From NCBI GenBank assembly GCA_037045455.1, contig JBAOIN010000012.1, positions 372,001-436,000 of the forward strand: a stretch of 64,000 nucleotides of DNA, read 5' to 3'. The translations under genes were made by a program, and so were the position numbers. How positions within the stretch are numbered: the stretch's first letter is position 1; each line of letters starts with the position of its first letter. The notes under the pieces are model-generated. The model worked only from the letters and a program-made list of their open reading frames with translations, made no database searches and was not told the origin of the DNA. The DNA comes from JADKAV01 sp037045455. GTDB taxonomy: Bacteria > Actinomycetota > Actinomycetes > S36-B12 > UBA10799. Positions 29,505 to 38,772 of this stretch are shown here, piece after piece.

Positions 29505-30936
29505 CTACAGCGCCCTGATGATGTCCTCGACCCGGTCCTTGGCGTCGCCGAACAGCATCTGCGTGTTCTCCTTGAAGAACAGCGGGTTCTGCACGCCGGC
29601 GTAGCCGGTGGCCATGGAGCGCTTGAACACGATCACGTTCTTGGCCTCCCACACGTGCAGCACGGGCATGCCGGCGATGGGTGACCCCGGTTCATCAATA
29701 GCAGCGGGGTTCACCGTGTCGTTGGCGCCGATCACCAGCACCACGTCGGTGCCCGCGAAGTCGTCGTTGATCTCGTCCATCTCGAGCACGATGTCGTAGG
29801 GCACCTTGGCCTCGGCCAGCAGCACGTTCATGTGCCCGGGCAAGCGACCGGCGACCGGGTGGATGCCGAACCGCACGTTGATGCCGCGCTTGCGCAGTTG
29901 GCTGGTCAGCTCGGCCACCGGGTACTGCGCCTGCGCGACCGCCATCCCGTACCCGGGCGTGATGATCACCTCGTGCGAGTCGGCCAGCAGCTCGGCCGCG
30001 CCCTCGGCGTTGATCTCCCGGTGCTCGCCGTAATCCGCATCCGAAGCGACCGTTCCGGTCTCCACGCCGAAGCCGCCCGCGATCACCGAGATGAACGAGC
30101 GGTTCATGGCCCGGCACATGATGTAGGAGAGGTATGCACCGGAGGAGCCGACGAGCGCGCCGGTGATGATCAGCAGGTCGTTGTTGAGCAGGAATCCTGC
30201 GGCTGCGGCGGCCCATCCTGAGTAGCTGTTCAGCATGGACACGACGACCGGCATGTCGCCACCGCCGATACTCGACACCAGATGCCAGCCGAGGAACAGC
30301 GCCAGCACGGTCATGATCCCGAGCAGCGACTGCCGCATCACGACGTCGTCGCGCGGTACGAAGATGTAGCCCACCGTCATCCCGACGAACGCCACGATGA
30401 TGCCGAGGTTCACCGCGTTATGCGCGGGCAGCATCCGCGGTGCACTGTTGATCCGGCCGCTCAGTTTGAGGAACGCAACGATCGAGCCGGTCAAGGTCAC
30501 GGCACCGATGAAGACCCCGATGAACACCTCGGCGTCGTGGATCGCGGGGTAGGGGACGTCGGCCTCGTAGGAGGAGTTCCAGCCGACCAGCACCGCGGCC
30601 AGACCGACGAACGAGTGCAGCATCGCGATCAGCTCGGGCATGCCGGTCATCTCGACCTTGCGCGCGCGCCAGATGCCGATGACCGCGCCGATGGCCATGG
30701 CGGCGGCGATCAGGCCCAAGGCCGACCATGCCGCTGCCCGTGCGGTCGTTGGCGTCGCCGACCCCGTCGACCCCGCCGGTGGCTGCGATGACGGTGATGA
30801 CCAGTGCGATGGCCATGCCGAAGATGCCGTACCGGTTGCCCATGCGGGCGCTCTCGTGCTTGCTCAGGCCGGCCAGCGCGAGGATGAACAGCAGGGCCGC
30901 GACGATGTAGGCGCCTTGCACCAGGGTGAGGCTCAT
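29505..30936 (-). CDS. pntB: NAD(P) transhydrogenase subunit beta (frame-disrupted)
   Basis: About 477 residues. The N-terminus is MSLTLVQGAYIVAALLFILA; a frame change near 30735 joins it to WSALGLIAAAMAIGAVIGIW. Eight or so helices follow, then the NADP-binding dIII domain: VIITPGYGMAVAQAQYPVAE, RFGIHPVAGRLPGHMNVLLA, LVIGANDTVNPAA, KRSMATGYAGVQNPLFF. Couples proton entry to NADPH formation from NADH. It overlaps pntA by ATGA. Confidence 0.92.
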
Positions 30937-32474
30937 GCGTCCTCCCTCCTGAACATCTGCAGCATTCGGGCGGTCACGGTGAACCCACCGAACACGTTGA
31001 TGCTGGCGACGAGGATCGCGATGAACGCCAGCACGGAGACCCAGAGGTCGCCGTGCCCGACCTGCAACAGCGCACCGACCAGGATGATGCCGCTGATGGC
31101 GTTGGTCACTGACATCAGCGGCGTGTGCAAGGCGTGGTGCACGTTGCCGATGACGTAGAACCCGATGACCACGGCGAGCGCGAAGACCATGAAGTGGCCG
31201 AGGAAGGGTTCCGGCGAGACCGCCGACAGGCCGAGGAACGCCGCGGCGGCCACGCCGATCAGTCCCGAGCTTCTTGCCCGTCGCTCATCGGCTCCTTGGG
31301 CGGCACGGGCTCGGGCGGCGGGTGCGGCGGCTTGCACGGGAGCGGCCGAGACCGAGATCGCCGGCGGGGGCCACAACGTCTCGCCGTCCGCGCAGTCACC
31401 GTCATGCCGCGGATCACCTGGTCGTCGAGGTCGAGCACGAACTGCCCGTCCTTCTCCGGCGTCGTCAGTTTGAGCAGGTTCACGAGGTTCGTGCCGAACA
31501 ACTGCGACGCCTGCGTGGGCAGCCTGCCCGGGGAGGTCGGTGTAGCCCAAGATCTTCACGCCGTTGTCGGTCACCACGCGCTCGTCCGGGCGCGGACCCG
31601 GCCACGTTGCCGCCGTTAGCCGCGGCCATGTCGACGACGACGCTGCCCGGCTTCATCGAGGCGACCATCTCTTCGGTGAACAGCCGCGGTGCGGGCTTGC
31701 CCGGGATGAGCGCGGTCGTGATGACGATGTCGACGTCCTTGGCCTGCTCGGCGTAGAGTTCGGCGGCCTTGCGGTTGAAGTCCTCGCCCATCTCCTTGGC
31801 GTAACCCGTGGCGCTCGGGCCGGTGTCCTCGACGTCGATGCCGCAGGAACTCCGCGCCCATCGACTCGACCTGCTCGGCGACTTCGGACCGGGCGTCGAA
31901 GGCGCGCACGATGGCGCCCAGGCTGTTGGCCGTCCCGATCGCGGCCAGTCCGGCGACGCCGGCACCCACCACGAGCACCTTGGCCGGCGGTACCTTGCCG
32001 GCCGCGGTGACCTGGCCGGTGAAGAACGAGCCGAACTCGTTGGCCGCCTCGATCACCGCGCGGTAGCCGCCGATGTTGGCCATGGAACTCAGGACATCCA
32101 AGCGCCTGTGCGCGGGAGATGCGGGGCACGGCGTCCATGGCCATCGCCGTCACGCCCTTGGCCTGCAGCGCGGCGACCAGATCGGGATCCAGGGCCGGGG
32201 CCAGCAAACTGATGAAGATCTGCCCGGAGTGCAGCCGCTCGATCTCGTCCGTGCTCGGTGGATTGATCTTCATGAGGATGTCGGCGCCCCACGGGTCGTC
32301 GACGATCTGGGCACCAGCGGCTTCGTAGGCGGCATCCTCGAAGGACGCCCCGTGGCCGGCGCCGGCCTGGATGGCGACTTCGTAGCCGAGCTTGCGCAAC
32401 TGCTCGACTGTCTTCGGCGTGGCGGCGACTCTGCGTTCGCCAACCTTGGATTCAGCGGGGACACCGATACGCAC
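30933..32474 (-). CDS. pntA: NAD(P) transhydrogenase subunit alpha, fused dI plus membrane part (frame-disrupted)
   Basis: About 514 residues. dI is MRIGVPAESKVGERRVAATP, MKINPPSTDEI, then VLSSMANIGGYRAVIEAANE and VLVVGAGVAGLAAIGTANSL with its NAD-binding loop, and TALIPGKPAPRLFTEEMVAS. After a Pro-rich linker (PPHPPPEPVPPKEP) the C-terminus has four helices (HFMVFALAVVIGFYVIGNVH). At least five frame changes occur, around 32105, 31845, 31605, 31530 and 31330; at the first, a single extra base restores ALDVLSS. Actinobacteria often split alpha into two genes; here it is one. Confidence 0.9.
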
Positions 32475-32524
32475 GACAGGCCCTCCCGGTTCGTCTCTTA
32501 GAAGTTATCGGGTGACCTTGGTCG

Positions 32525-32544
32525 GGGTTACTCGCGGGTAACCC
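32525..32544. promoter_or_regulatory. inverted repeat upstream of pntA
   Basis: GGGTTAC-TCGCGG-GTAACCC, 50 bases before the pntA start: a seven-base dyad suited to a dimeric regulator. No known consensus is recognised. Confidence 0.35.
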
Positions 32545-32613
32545 TTGGCGCTTTGTGACCGCAGAGGAGGGTGTCACGCAATCTCGACTGGTGGCCCCTC
32601 GCCACCAACAGGG

Positions 32614-32735
32614 GCGGACTGATGGAAGCACCGACGTATCAGCTGCGGTGCGGTGGGGTTCTGGTCATTCTCCCGCCGCTGCATGACCGCATCATGACCA
32701 GAACCCCGACAGTGCACGGCTCGCATTACGCAACA
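32614..32735. repeat. dispersed repeat, family D copy 1
   Basis: About 120 bases, closely matching 42850-42966: GCGGACTG, CCGACGTATC, TGGTCATTCTCCCGCC, TGCATGACCGCATC and AGTGCACGGCT recur in order. It contains the inverted repeat GGGGTTCTGGTCAT / ATGACCAGAACCCC. It lies just before the esterase start. The open frame through it is not taken as coding. Confidence 0.75.
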
Positions 32736-32750
32736 GCCTCAGAGAGGACC

Positions 32751-33578
32751 GTGAGCCACAAAGCCCGCACACTGGATGCGTGCGTAAAGTGGGTGGCGGC
32801 GTTGGGAGCGACGGCCCTGGGCCTGAGTATGGCCGCCGCTGCGCCGGTCGTGAGCACCCAGACCCCGGCCTGCACCCCCGGCCTGCACACCGGTTACGTG
32901 TCGGGGCGGCCCTACCTCGTCTACGTGCCCGAAGGTGCCCAACGTCCGGCGCCGACCATCGTCAGCTTCCACGGCAGGTTGCAGAAGGCGGCCTCCCAGA
33001 TCGATGTGCTGCAGGCCACCGCGGACCGGCACGGGGCGATTCTCGTCGCTCCGCAGGCCCGCAGCGGGAAGTGGGACTTCCGGGGCAGTGACACCCGCTT
33101 CACCGGGGACATCCTGGACAACCTCACGTGCGACGACCCGACGCGGACCTATGCCTCCGGGATGTCGATGGGTTCGGCCATGACCTTTGTGCAAGCGTGT
33201 GCGCAACCCCGGCGGTTCGCCGCGTTCGGTGGGGTGGGCTTCGAGGTCTTCTTGCCCAAGTGCGCGGACCCCGATCCTGCCCCCATTGTCGCCTTTCACG
33301 GAACGGCCGACCAAATCGTGCCCTACGCCGGTGGGCTCACCGCGTCCACGGCCGCAGCACCACCGGCCGAAGCGACCATGCGGGACTGGGCGCGCCACGA
33401 CGGCTGCCGGCGTTACGTGCGTACCGTCGACCAACCCGGCGTCACGCTGCGTTCGTGGGATGAGTGCCGGTCAGGTGCCCAGGTGCAGTTCTACTCGCTG
33501 CGGGACGGCAAGCACGCGTGGCCGAGTTATGCAGGTGAACTGATGTGGCAGTTCTTCTCGCAGTACCGCCTGCGCTGA
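32751..33578 (+). CDS. secreted PHB depolymerase/LpqC-type esterase
   Basis: 275 residues from GTG 32751, with AGAGAGG upstream; a longer frame would run into repeat D and is rejected. The signal region WVAALGATALGLSMAAAAPV is followed by RPYLVYVPEGAQRPAPTIVS and FHGRL (oxyanion part). The nucleophile motif is ASGMSMGSAM (GxSxG), ADPDPAPIVAFHGTADQIVP carries the Asp, and DGKHAWPSY carries the His. This is the alpha/beta hydrolase set shared by PHB depolymerases, feruloyl esterases and LpqC. Substrate unknown. Confidence 0.85.
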   Translation: MSHKARTLDACVKWVAALGATALGLSMAAAAPVVSTQTPACTPGLHTGYVSGRPYLVYVPEGAQRPAPTIVSFHGRLQKAASQIDVLQATADRHGAILVAPQARSGKWDFRGSDTRFTGDILDNLTCDDPTRTYASGMSMGSAMTFVQACAQPRRFAAFGGVGFEVFLPKCADPDPAPIVAFHGTADQIVPYAGGLTASTAAAPPAEATMRDWARHDGCRRYVRTVDQPGVTLRSWDECRSGAQVQFYSLRDGKHAWPSYAGELMWQFFSQYRLR

Positions 33579-33603
33579 TCGGACGCTGTGCCACGATGCG
33601 GCT

Positions 33604-34242
33604 ATGCAAACGATCGTGGCCGATCACCCGCTCATCTCCCAGAAAGTCACGATGCTGCGTGACGCCAGCACCGACAGTCCCACGTTCCGGCGGCTGGCCG
33701 ACGAACTCGTCACCCTGCTGGCCTACGAGGCCACCCGTGGCATCAGGGTCGAGCCGGTCGAGGTGCGGACCCCGCTGACTACGGCCACGGGTGTGCGCCT
33801 GGCTGAACCGCCGCCGATCCTCATTCCGATCCTGCGCGCGGGGCTGGGGATGCTGGAGGGCATGGTCCGGCTGCTGCCCAGCGCCGAAGTGGGATTTCTG
33901 GGGATGCTGCGTGACGAGCAGACACTGAAGCCCACCATCTACGCCGACCGCATGCCGGCCGACATGACGGGCCGCCAGGTCTACGTCGTGGATCCGATGC
34001 TGGCGACCGGTGGCAGCCTCGCTGACGCGTTGCATGTGCTCTGGGGCCGAGGTGCCACCGACATCACGATCGTCACCCTGCTCGCCGCGCCGGAGGGAAT
34101 CGAGCGGCTGGACAAGGAGACCGACGGCATGAACGTCACGCTCGTGACGGCCGCCGTTGACGAGCGGCTCAACGAGCATGGCTTCATCGTTCCGGGGCTC
34201 GGTGATGCCGGAGACCGGCTGTTCGGCATCGTCAGTTCGTGA
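33604..34242 (+). CDS. upp: uracil phosphoribosyltransferase
   Basis: 212 residues, full length, intact. IVADHPLISQKVTMLRDAST at the start, ILIPILRAGLGMLEGMVRLL in the middle, the PRPP loop VYVVDPMLATGGSLADAL at ~130-147, and GDAGDRLFGI at the uracil site near the end. Salvages uracil to UMP. Overlaps tadA (GTGA), a common actinobacterial pair. Confidence 0.96.
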   Translation: MQTIVADHPLISQKVTMLRDASTDSPTFRRLADELVTLLAYEATRGIRVEPVEVRTPLTTATGVRLAEPPPILIPILRAGLGMLEGMVRLLPSAEVGFLGMLRDEQTLKPTIYADRMPADMTGRQVYVVDPMLATGGSLADALHVLWGRGATDITIVTLLAAPEGIERLDKETDGMNVTLVTAAVDERLNEHGFIVPGLGDAGDRLFGIVSS

Positions 34243-34684
34243 CGCCGGACGAGGCGCTGGGTGCCGCGCTGGACCTGGCCCGGCGACCTGGCCTGGAGAT
34301 GCCGATCGCGGCAGTGGTGTTCGGGCCCGACGGCAGCGTGCTGGGCACGGGTGTGAATCGTCGGGAGGAGCGCCACGACCCGACCGCGCACGCCGAGATC
34401 CTGGCCTTGCGCGAAGCGGGTGAGGCGCTGGGTGACTGGCGGCTCACCGGGGTGCACGCTGGCCGTCACGCTCGAGCCGTGCACGATGTGCGCCGGCGCT
34501 GTCGTGCTGGCCCGCGTGCAGCGTCTGGTGTTCGGCGCCTACGACGACAAGGCCGGTGCGGTCGGGGGCTTGTGGGACGTCGTGCGCGATCCCGCGGCTC
34601 AATCACCGGGTCGAGGTGATCGGCGGCGTGCGGGAGTCTGAGTGTGCGGCCCTGCTGTCGGGCTTCTTCGTGGACCGTCGCTAG
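34239..34684 (+). CDS. tadA: tRNA adenosine(34) deaminase-like protein (frame-disrupted)
   Basis: About 148 residues from GTG 34239. PIAAVVFGPDGSVLGTGVNR, then DPTAHAEILAL (HAE catalytic/zinc), then TLEPCTMCAGAVVLARVQRL (PCxxC zinc) and VFGAYDDKAGAVGGLWDVVR, ending HRVEVIGGVRESECAALLSG. One extra G near 34449 and one near 34595 break the frame. Predicted to make inosine at the wobble position of tRNA-Arg(ACG). Essential in most bacteria, which argues against true inactivation. Confidence 0.9.
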
Positions 34685-34781
34685 GCGCCAAAGCACTGTT
34701 GAGGAGCATCTAGGCTCGCGGATGCACCATGGCAGCGGCAGCCTTGTGTCAGGGTGGTCACAACATCCAGCGGGGGATTCC

Positions 34782-35183
34782 ATGGACACATCGCAACGGA
34801 TCAATTTGGTCGCGGTGATGTCCGTACTGGCGACGGCCGCGCTGGCAGCTTGCGCCGCGGATGACGCACCACCATCCGTAGAACCGAGCCGGGTCAGCGG
34901 GCACTTGCTCGCCGTGCAGTCCGCCCCCCCGGCATCTATCAACATCCTTCCCGCGCCGGTGGGTGAGATCGTGCTGTCCGAGCGCGGGTGCTTCGCCTTG
35001 CGAAGTCGTCCTGACGCGCCGGCGCTGGTGATATACGCCCCGTACGGTTCCACCATCACCCCCGACGGGCAAGGCTTCACGTGCGAAGACACCACGCTGC
35101 ACCTCGGCGACCAGTTGAACGGGTTTGCAGGTAGTTTCGTCGGCTTCCGCAACGTTGCGAATCCTTCAGCAGTCCCTGCGTGA
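34782..35183 (+). CDS. hypothetical lipoprotein
   Basis: 133 residues from ATG 34782. The signal VAVMSVLATAALAACAADD has the lipobox LAAC. The mature part contains GEIVLSERGCFALRS, ALVIYAPYGSTITPDGQGFT and GDQLNGFAGSFVG, a small beta-rich domain with two Cys. I do not recognise the family. Confidence 0.65.
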   Translation: MDTSQRINLVAVMSVLATAALAACAADDAPPSVEPSRVSGHLLAVQSAPPASINILPAPVGEIVLSERGCFALRSRPDAPALVIYAPYGSTITPDGQGFTCEDTTLHLGDQLNGFAGSFVGFRNVANPSAVPA

Positions 35184-35312
35184 ATGCAGACCCAAGAAGG
35201 TGGTTGAACTTTGGTGAGGTTCGACTTCGCGGAACGCCCCTGAAACGCGCCTATTTCGAGTTTGCCTACCCGACCAGTTGCACTCCGGCAGGTTGTGGCC
35301 GACCCTGATGTG

Positions 35313-35504
35313 ATGGCGGTGCTGATCACGTTCCTCGCCGTGTACGCACTGGTGACGATGTCGTTCTTCATCGCGCTGGTGCGCTGGACCATCCGGTCGG
35401 AACGCCAATGTTCATGTGGTGGGGTGTTGGGCCGCGACTACGCCATGATCCACGGGGTGACGTCCTGCTATCCGGCGGCCGAGGCACTCGGCCTGCGCGC
35501 CTAG
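35313..35504 (+). CDS. small membrane protein (63 aa)
   Basis: From ATG 35313 there is one hydrophobic helix (MAVLITFLAVYALVTMSFFI), a basic segment RWTIRSERQ, and a short Cys-bearing tail (CSCGGVLGRDY, SCYPAAEA). The gene fills the gap between the lipoprotein and the NAD-binding protein with the typical codon bias. Not recognised. Confidence 0.4.
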   Translation: MAVLITFLAVYALVTMSFFIALVRWTIRSERQCSCGGVLGRDYAMIHGVTSCYPAAEALGLRA

Positions 35505-35513
35505 CCTCGATCC

Positions 35514-36230
35514 ATGACGGTCGTCCTGGTCACCGGTGCGACCGGGCGGATAGGTACCCGTCTGGTTCCAGCGCTCACCAATGCCGGGTACACGGTTCGG
35601 AGGGGCACGCGCTCGCCACGCGAGCATGGCGACGTCCTCACCGACTTCGAGGATGACGCCTCGTTGCAGACGGCGTTGGCCGGGGTCGACACCGTCGTGC
35701 ATCTGGCGTCGAACCCACGTGCCTTGCGCCAGCGCTCGGACGCCTGGCTTACGGAGCGGTTGCTGACAGCGCGTGCTGCCGCTGCCCCGCAGTCGGAGCT
35801 GCTGATGCTGTCCATCGTCGGTTGTGACCGCACCCCGATGCCGTACTACCGGGCCAAGGCTCGTGCCGAGACCATGGTGCGGGGCGCCGGCGGTCAGATC
35901 GTGCGCTCGACGCAGTTCCACGGGTTCTTGACCCGGCTCCTGTCACCGCTTCCAGTCCTGCGCCGCCCGGTACTGCCAGCTGGTTGGTCGGTGCAGCCGG
36001 TCGACGAGCACTTCGTGGTGGAGGTTTTGCTCGCCGCTGTGCACGAGCCTGGCAGTGCACCTGCCGAGGTCGCCGGTCCGGAGCAACTCACCGTCGCCGA
36101 AGCCGCCCGTCGGCTCGGTCATCAGCCGTGGCGGGTGTCCGTCCCAGGTGGTCTCTCCCGCGCGATCCGGTCGGGGTCGCTGCTGGCGCAGCAAGGGGCG
36201 GCAGTGGGAGGGGTGGCATTCGGCACCTGA
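35514..36230 (+). CDS. atypical SDR / NAD(P)-binding protein
   Basis: 238 residues. MTVVLVTGATGRIGTRLVPA is a GxxGxxG Rossmann start; GVDTVVHLASNP follows the family. No YxxxK active pair is clear: YYRAKARAE is near the expected site. Similar proteins are annotated NmrA-like or NAD(P)H-binding. Substrate unknown. Confidence 0.82.
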   Translation: MTVVLVTGATGRIGTRLVPALTNAGYTVRRGTRSPREHGDVLTDFEDDASLQTALAGVDTVVHLASNPRALRQRSDAWLTERLLTARAAAAPQSELLMLSIVGCDRTPMPYYRAKARAETMVRGAGGQIVRSTQFHGFLTRLLSPLPVLRRPVLPAGWSVQPVDEHFVVEVLLAAVHEPGSAPAEVAGPEQLTVAEAARRLGHQPWRVSVPGGLSRAIRSGSLLAQQGAAVGGVAFGT

Positions 36231-36241
36231 CCTTTACCCCG

Positions 36242-37099
36242 TCAGGCTCGCTGGCGGGAATCGGCCGCGCCCACGTCGAGGACGTCGTAGGCCTCGTGGC
36301 GGCGGTCGGCCACCGTCGTCGGCAGTTCCAGGTGCACTGCACCGCTGGGAAGCAAGCCCGCGCCGCCGAACGTCTCCAGAACCCGCAGTTGCGCCACGAC
36401 GTCCTCGCCGGCATGCGTCGTGGGAAGGTCCGCCCAGAACTCGAAGCCGCCGACGTCAACCAGGGCGCGCCGCCGGTACATGACACAGCCCCCTATCCAC
36501 GCGATCCGGTAAGCCACTGGGTGCTGGCGGCTGGCACCGCTGTGCGAACTCAGGTGGGCAGGGTTGGCGGCGTTGTGCAAGGCGTGCCGTTGCCAGGCAT
36601 CGGCTCCGCGGCGCACCACCTCTGGCTCGACGTGGTCCTCCCACTGCTGGAAGGCCGTCCATTGGTCAGGCCGCTGGTCATTGAGGTAGCTGAGGCCGAC
36701 GGGGGCCATTCCGACGAGTCCCGCCCGCAGCTCGTCCAGCGCCGTCAACATCCGTTCCACCGCCCATGGCTGCAGCCAGATGTCGTCATCCAGGTAGAGG
36801 ATCGCCTCGGCCAGGGCCTGCTGCAAGAGGAAGTGTCGCTGCTCGGCGATCCCCCGACGGGCAGGCCGCCGGTGAATCTCCACCTCGCACCCCTGGTTCG
36901 CCAGGATGCGCTCCATCGCGACGATTTCGGGATGGTCGGCGGCTGGGGTACGAGACTGATCGGCGATCACGATGCGCAGTGGCCGGTTCTGGGCCGCCAG
37001 TCCAGCGAGCGTGACGGCGAGTGCGCCGGGCCGGTCCACGGTGGGGATGAGGACGTCACATTGCATCTCTGCGCGGCTACCCATGCCGTGCCGCTTCAT
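36242..37099 (-). CDS. family 2 glycosyltransferase
   Basis: 285 residues (ATG at 37084 or 37066 are also possible starts). CDVLIPTVDRPGALAVTLAG is the GT-A start, ILYLDDDIWLQPWAVERML holds the metal-binding DDD, and WIGGCVMYRRRALVDVGGFE is the acceptor-side motif of GT2 enzymes. Soluble. The glycan target is not indicated; no polysaccharide cluster is around it. Confidence 0.88.
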   Translation of the reverse strand: MKRHGMGSRAEMQCDVLIPTVDRPGALAVTLAGLAAQNRPLRIVIADQSRTPAADHPEIVAMERILANQGCEVEIHRRPARRGIAEQRHFLLQQALAEAILYLDDDIWLQPWAVERMLTALDELRAGLVGMAPVGLSYLNDQRPDQWTAFQQWEDHVEPEVVRRGADAWQRHALHNAANPAHLSSHSGASRQHPVAYRIAWIGGCVMYRRRALVDVGGFEFWADLPTTHAGEDVVAQLRVLETFGGAGLLPSGAVHLELPTTVADRRHEAYDVLDVGAADSRQRA

Positions 37100-37122
37100 G
37101 CGGTGGACATGACAATAGGGGG

Positions 37123-37957
37123 GTGACCGACATTCAGTGGACCGACAGTGGCGACTATGAAGACATCATCTACTCGACCACCGAGGACGGGATCGCCAAG
37201 ATCACGATCAACCGCCCGGAGGTGCACAACGCGTTCCGGCCGCAGACGTTGATCGAGGTCTCCGACGCCCTGACCGTGGCGCGCGAGGACGAGTCGGATC
37301 GGCGTCATCATCCTGACCGGCGCCGGCGACAAGGCCTTCTGCTCCGGCGGGGACCAGCGGGTGCGCGGCGACTCCGGCTACAAGGACAGATGCAAGGCGC
37401 GACCGGCCGGTTTCACGTCACCGATCTGCACGTCGCCGATGCGGCGCTGCCCCAAGCCGATCGTGGCGATGGTGGCCGGCTGGGCGATCGGCGGTGGCCA
37501 CGTGCTGCACCTCGTCGTGCGATTTGACCATTGCCGCGGACAACGCCCGCTTCGGCCAGGTCGGGCCGACGGGTCGGTTCGTTCGACGGTGGCTACGGCG
37601 CATCGATCCTCGTCCGATCTGGTCGGGCCGAAGAAGGCCAAGGAGATCTGGTTCCTGTGCCGGCAGTACGACGCACAGCAGGCACTGGACATGGGGCTGG
37701 TGAACACAGTGGTTCCGCTCGCCGACCTTGAAGCGGAGACGGTCGCGTGGTGCCGGGAGATGCTGGCGCTGTCGCCGTGGGCGCTGCGGCTGTCGAAGTT
37801 GAGTTTCCACGCCCACGAGGACGGTTACGCGGGGATCCAGCAGCTGGCGCACGACGCGAACCTGCTGTTCTACGGCTCCGCGGAGGCGCAGGAAGGCCGG
37901 GAGGCGTTCAAGGCCAAGCGCACGCCGGACTTCGAGCAGTTCCCGCGGCGGCCGTGA
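37123..37957 (+). CDS. menB: 1,4-dihydroxy-2-naphthoyl-CoA synthase (frame-disrupted)
   Basis: About 278 residues, from GTG 37123. IAKITINRPEVHNAFRPQTL, AFCSGGDQRVRGDSGYKD, CPKPIVAMVAGWAIGGGHVL, CDLTIAADNARFGQVGP and GSFDGGYGASIL are the MenB signatures. They are followed by GPKKAKEIWFLCRQYDAQQA, DMGLVNTVVPL and the end GREAFKAKRTPDFEQFP. About six frame changes between 37295 and 37615 scatter it over three frames; at the first one extra G suffices. Crotonase fold, menaquinone pathway. No other men genes are in the window. Confidence 0.92.
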
Positions 37958-37966
37958 GCCGGGGGC

Positions 37967-38056
37967 ACATCCGTTAGATGTTGGCACATCCGTTAGACCG
38001 TTATGGATGGGTATGTCCGTTTTGCCCTCTAACCGATGGTGGAAGGTCTAACCGAT
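37967..38056. repeat. palindromic repeat, family B' copy 2
   Basis: Begins ten bases after the menB stop. ATCCGTTAGATGTTGGCACA matches copy 1 at 8795, and further CCGTTAG, CTCTAACCGATG and GGTCTAACCGAT units follow in inverted orientation. Non-coding. Confidence 0.75.
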
Positions 38057-38063
38057 GCCGCGT

Positions 38064-38080
38064 TGGCGGTGGCGGTGGGA
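38064..38080 (-). other. duplicate of the tRNA-Ser 3' end
   Basis: TGGCGGTGGCGGTGGGA occurs here and at 38171-38187, where it is the 3' end (with CCA) of tRNA-Ser read on the minus strand. The copy lies 107 bases further downstream of the tRNA. Such a repeat is what attachment sites or a decayed second tRNA leave behind; no integrase gene is in the window. Confidence 0.45.
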
Positions 38081-38126
38081 CTCCGTCGGCCTGTTGCACA
38101 AGCCTCCTCCTCGAATCCGCGCCTAT

Positions 38127-38176
38127 CCGCCATAACAATGGGGGCCTCCCGCAGGAGGCCCCCATCGTTATGGCGG
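38127..38176 (-). terminator. long hairpin directly 3' of tRNA-Ser
   Basis: A 23-base stem with one mismatch and a CGCA loop. The strong GC part is GGGGGCCTCC/GGAGGCCCCC. On the minus strand it follows the tRNA at once, and its far arm ends in ATTGTTAT, so it can act as an intrinsic terminator. The stem includes the tRNA's CCA end. Confidence 0.75.
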
Positions 38177-38260
38177 TGGCGGTGGGATTCGAACCCACGG
38201 TGGAGTTGCCCCCACACACGCTTTCGAGGCGTGCTCCTTTGGCCGCTCGGACACGCCACC
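38171..38260 (-). tRNA. tRNA-Ser(CGA)
   Basis: Read on the minus strand: acceptor GGTGGCG pairs with CGCCACC, the discriminator is G and CCA is encoded. The anticodon loop CTCGAAA gives anticodon CGA (reads UCG). A long variable arm (GTGGGGGCAACTCCAC) and the T arm GTGGG-TTCGAAT-CCCAC are typical of a class II serine tRNA. 90 nt. Confidence 0.96.
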
Positions 38261-38343
38261 GCAGACAAGGATAGGTGCTGGCGCCGACCGAGCGCGGGGC
38301 AGGGCGCGCACACCCGAGGAACATGCGAGCGCAGCGGGTGAGC

Positions 38344-38416
38344 AATGTTGCGATGTTGACCGCGCTGTCGCGTTGTGGTCACGACACGCCGAGGTTATGG
38401 ACGACAACGCGACACT
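38344..38416. repeat. palindromic repeat, family C copy 3
   Basis: CTGTCGCGTTGTGGTCACG, then ACACGCCGAG and GACGACAACGCGACA, with the same order as family C copy 1. Between tRNA-Ser and the conserved 99-aa gene. Confidence 0.65.
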
Positions 38417-38450
38417 CACGGCGACTCCGCAACAAAGACCCCGACCGGGG

Positions 38451-38750
38451 TCAGGCGTCGAGGTTCAGCAAGCGCGCGTGCAACGCCGGCCGCTGCTGCA
38501 GCGCCGCCCGCAGAGCGCGGTGCAGGCCATCCTCGAGGTACAACTCGCCCTGCCACTGCACGACATGGGCGAAGAGGTCGCCGTAGAACGTGCTGTCCTC
38601 GGCCAGCAGGCTGTGCAGATCCAACTGGGATTTGGTCGTCACGAGTTGGTCGAGGCGGATCTGTTTGGGCGGCAGTTCGGCCCACTGGGTCAGCGTCAGA
38701 TTGTGCTCGGGATACGGTTTGCCGTCGCCAACACGCTTGAACACCACGGC
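38451..38750 (-). CDS. conserved actinobacterial protein, ParB-like motif
   Basis: 99 residues from GTG 38750. VVFKRVGDGKPYPEH, RLDQLVTTKSQLDL, EDSTFYGDLFAHVVQWQGEL and YLEDGLHRALRAALQQR are seen. The DGLHRALRA stretch resembles the substrate-loop motif (DGxHRxxA) of ParB/sulfiredoxin folds. Similar short proteins are widespread in actinobacteria without known role. I chose this start because an upstream ATG at 38792 would lie inside the HAIR operator. Divergent from dnaK. Confidence 0.75.
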   Translation of the reverse strand, partial: AVVFKRVGDGKPYPEHNLTLTQWAELPPKQIRLDQLVTTKSQLDLHSLLAEDSTFYGDLFAHVVQWQGELYLEDGLHRALRAALQQRPALHARLLNLDA

Positions 38751-38772
38751 CCCAGCATAACCGAGCAAGAAC

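Noticed and set aside
38000..38170. A second functional tRNA next to tRNA-Ser
   Set aside because: Only the last ~17 bases match; no acceptor, D or anticodon arm can be folded.
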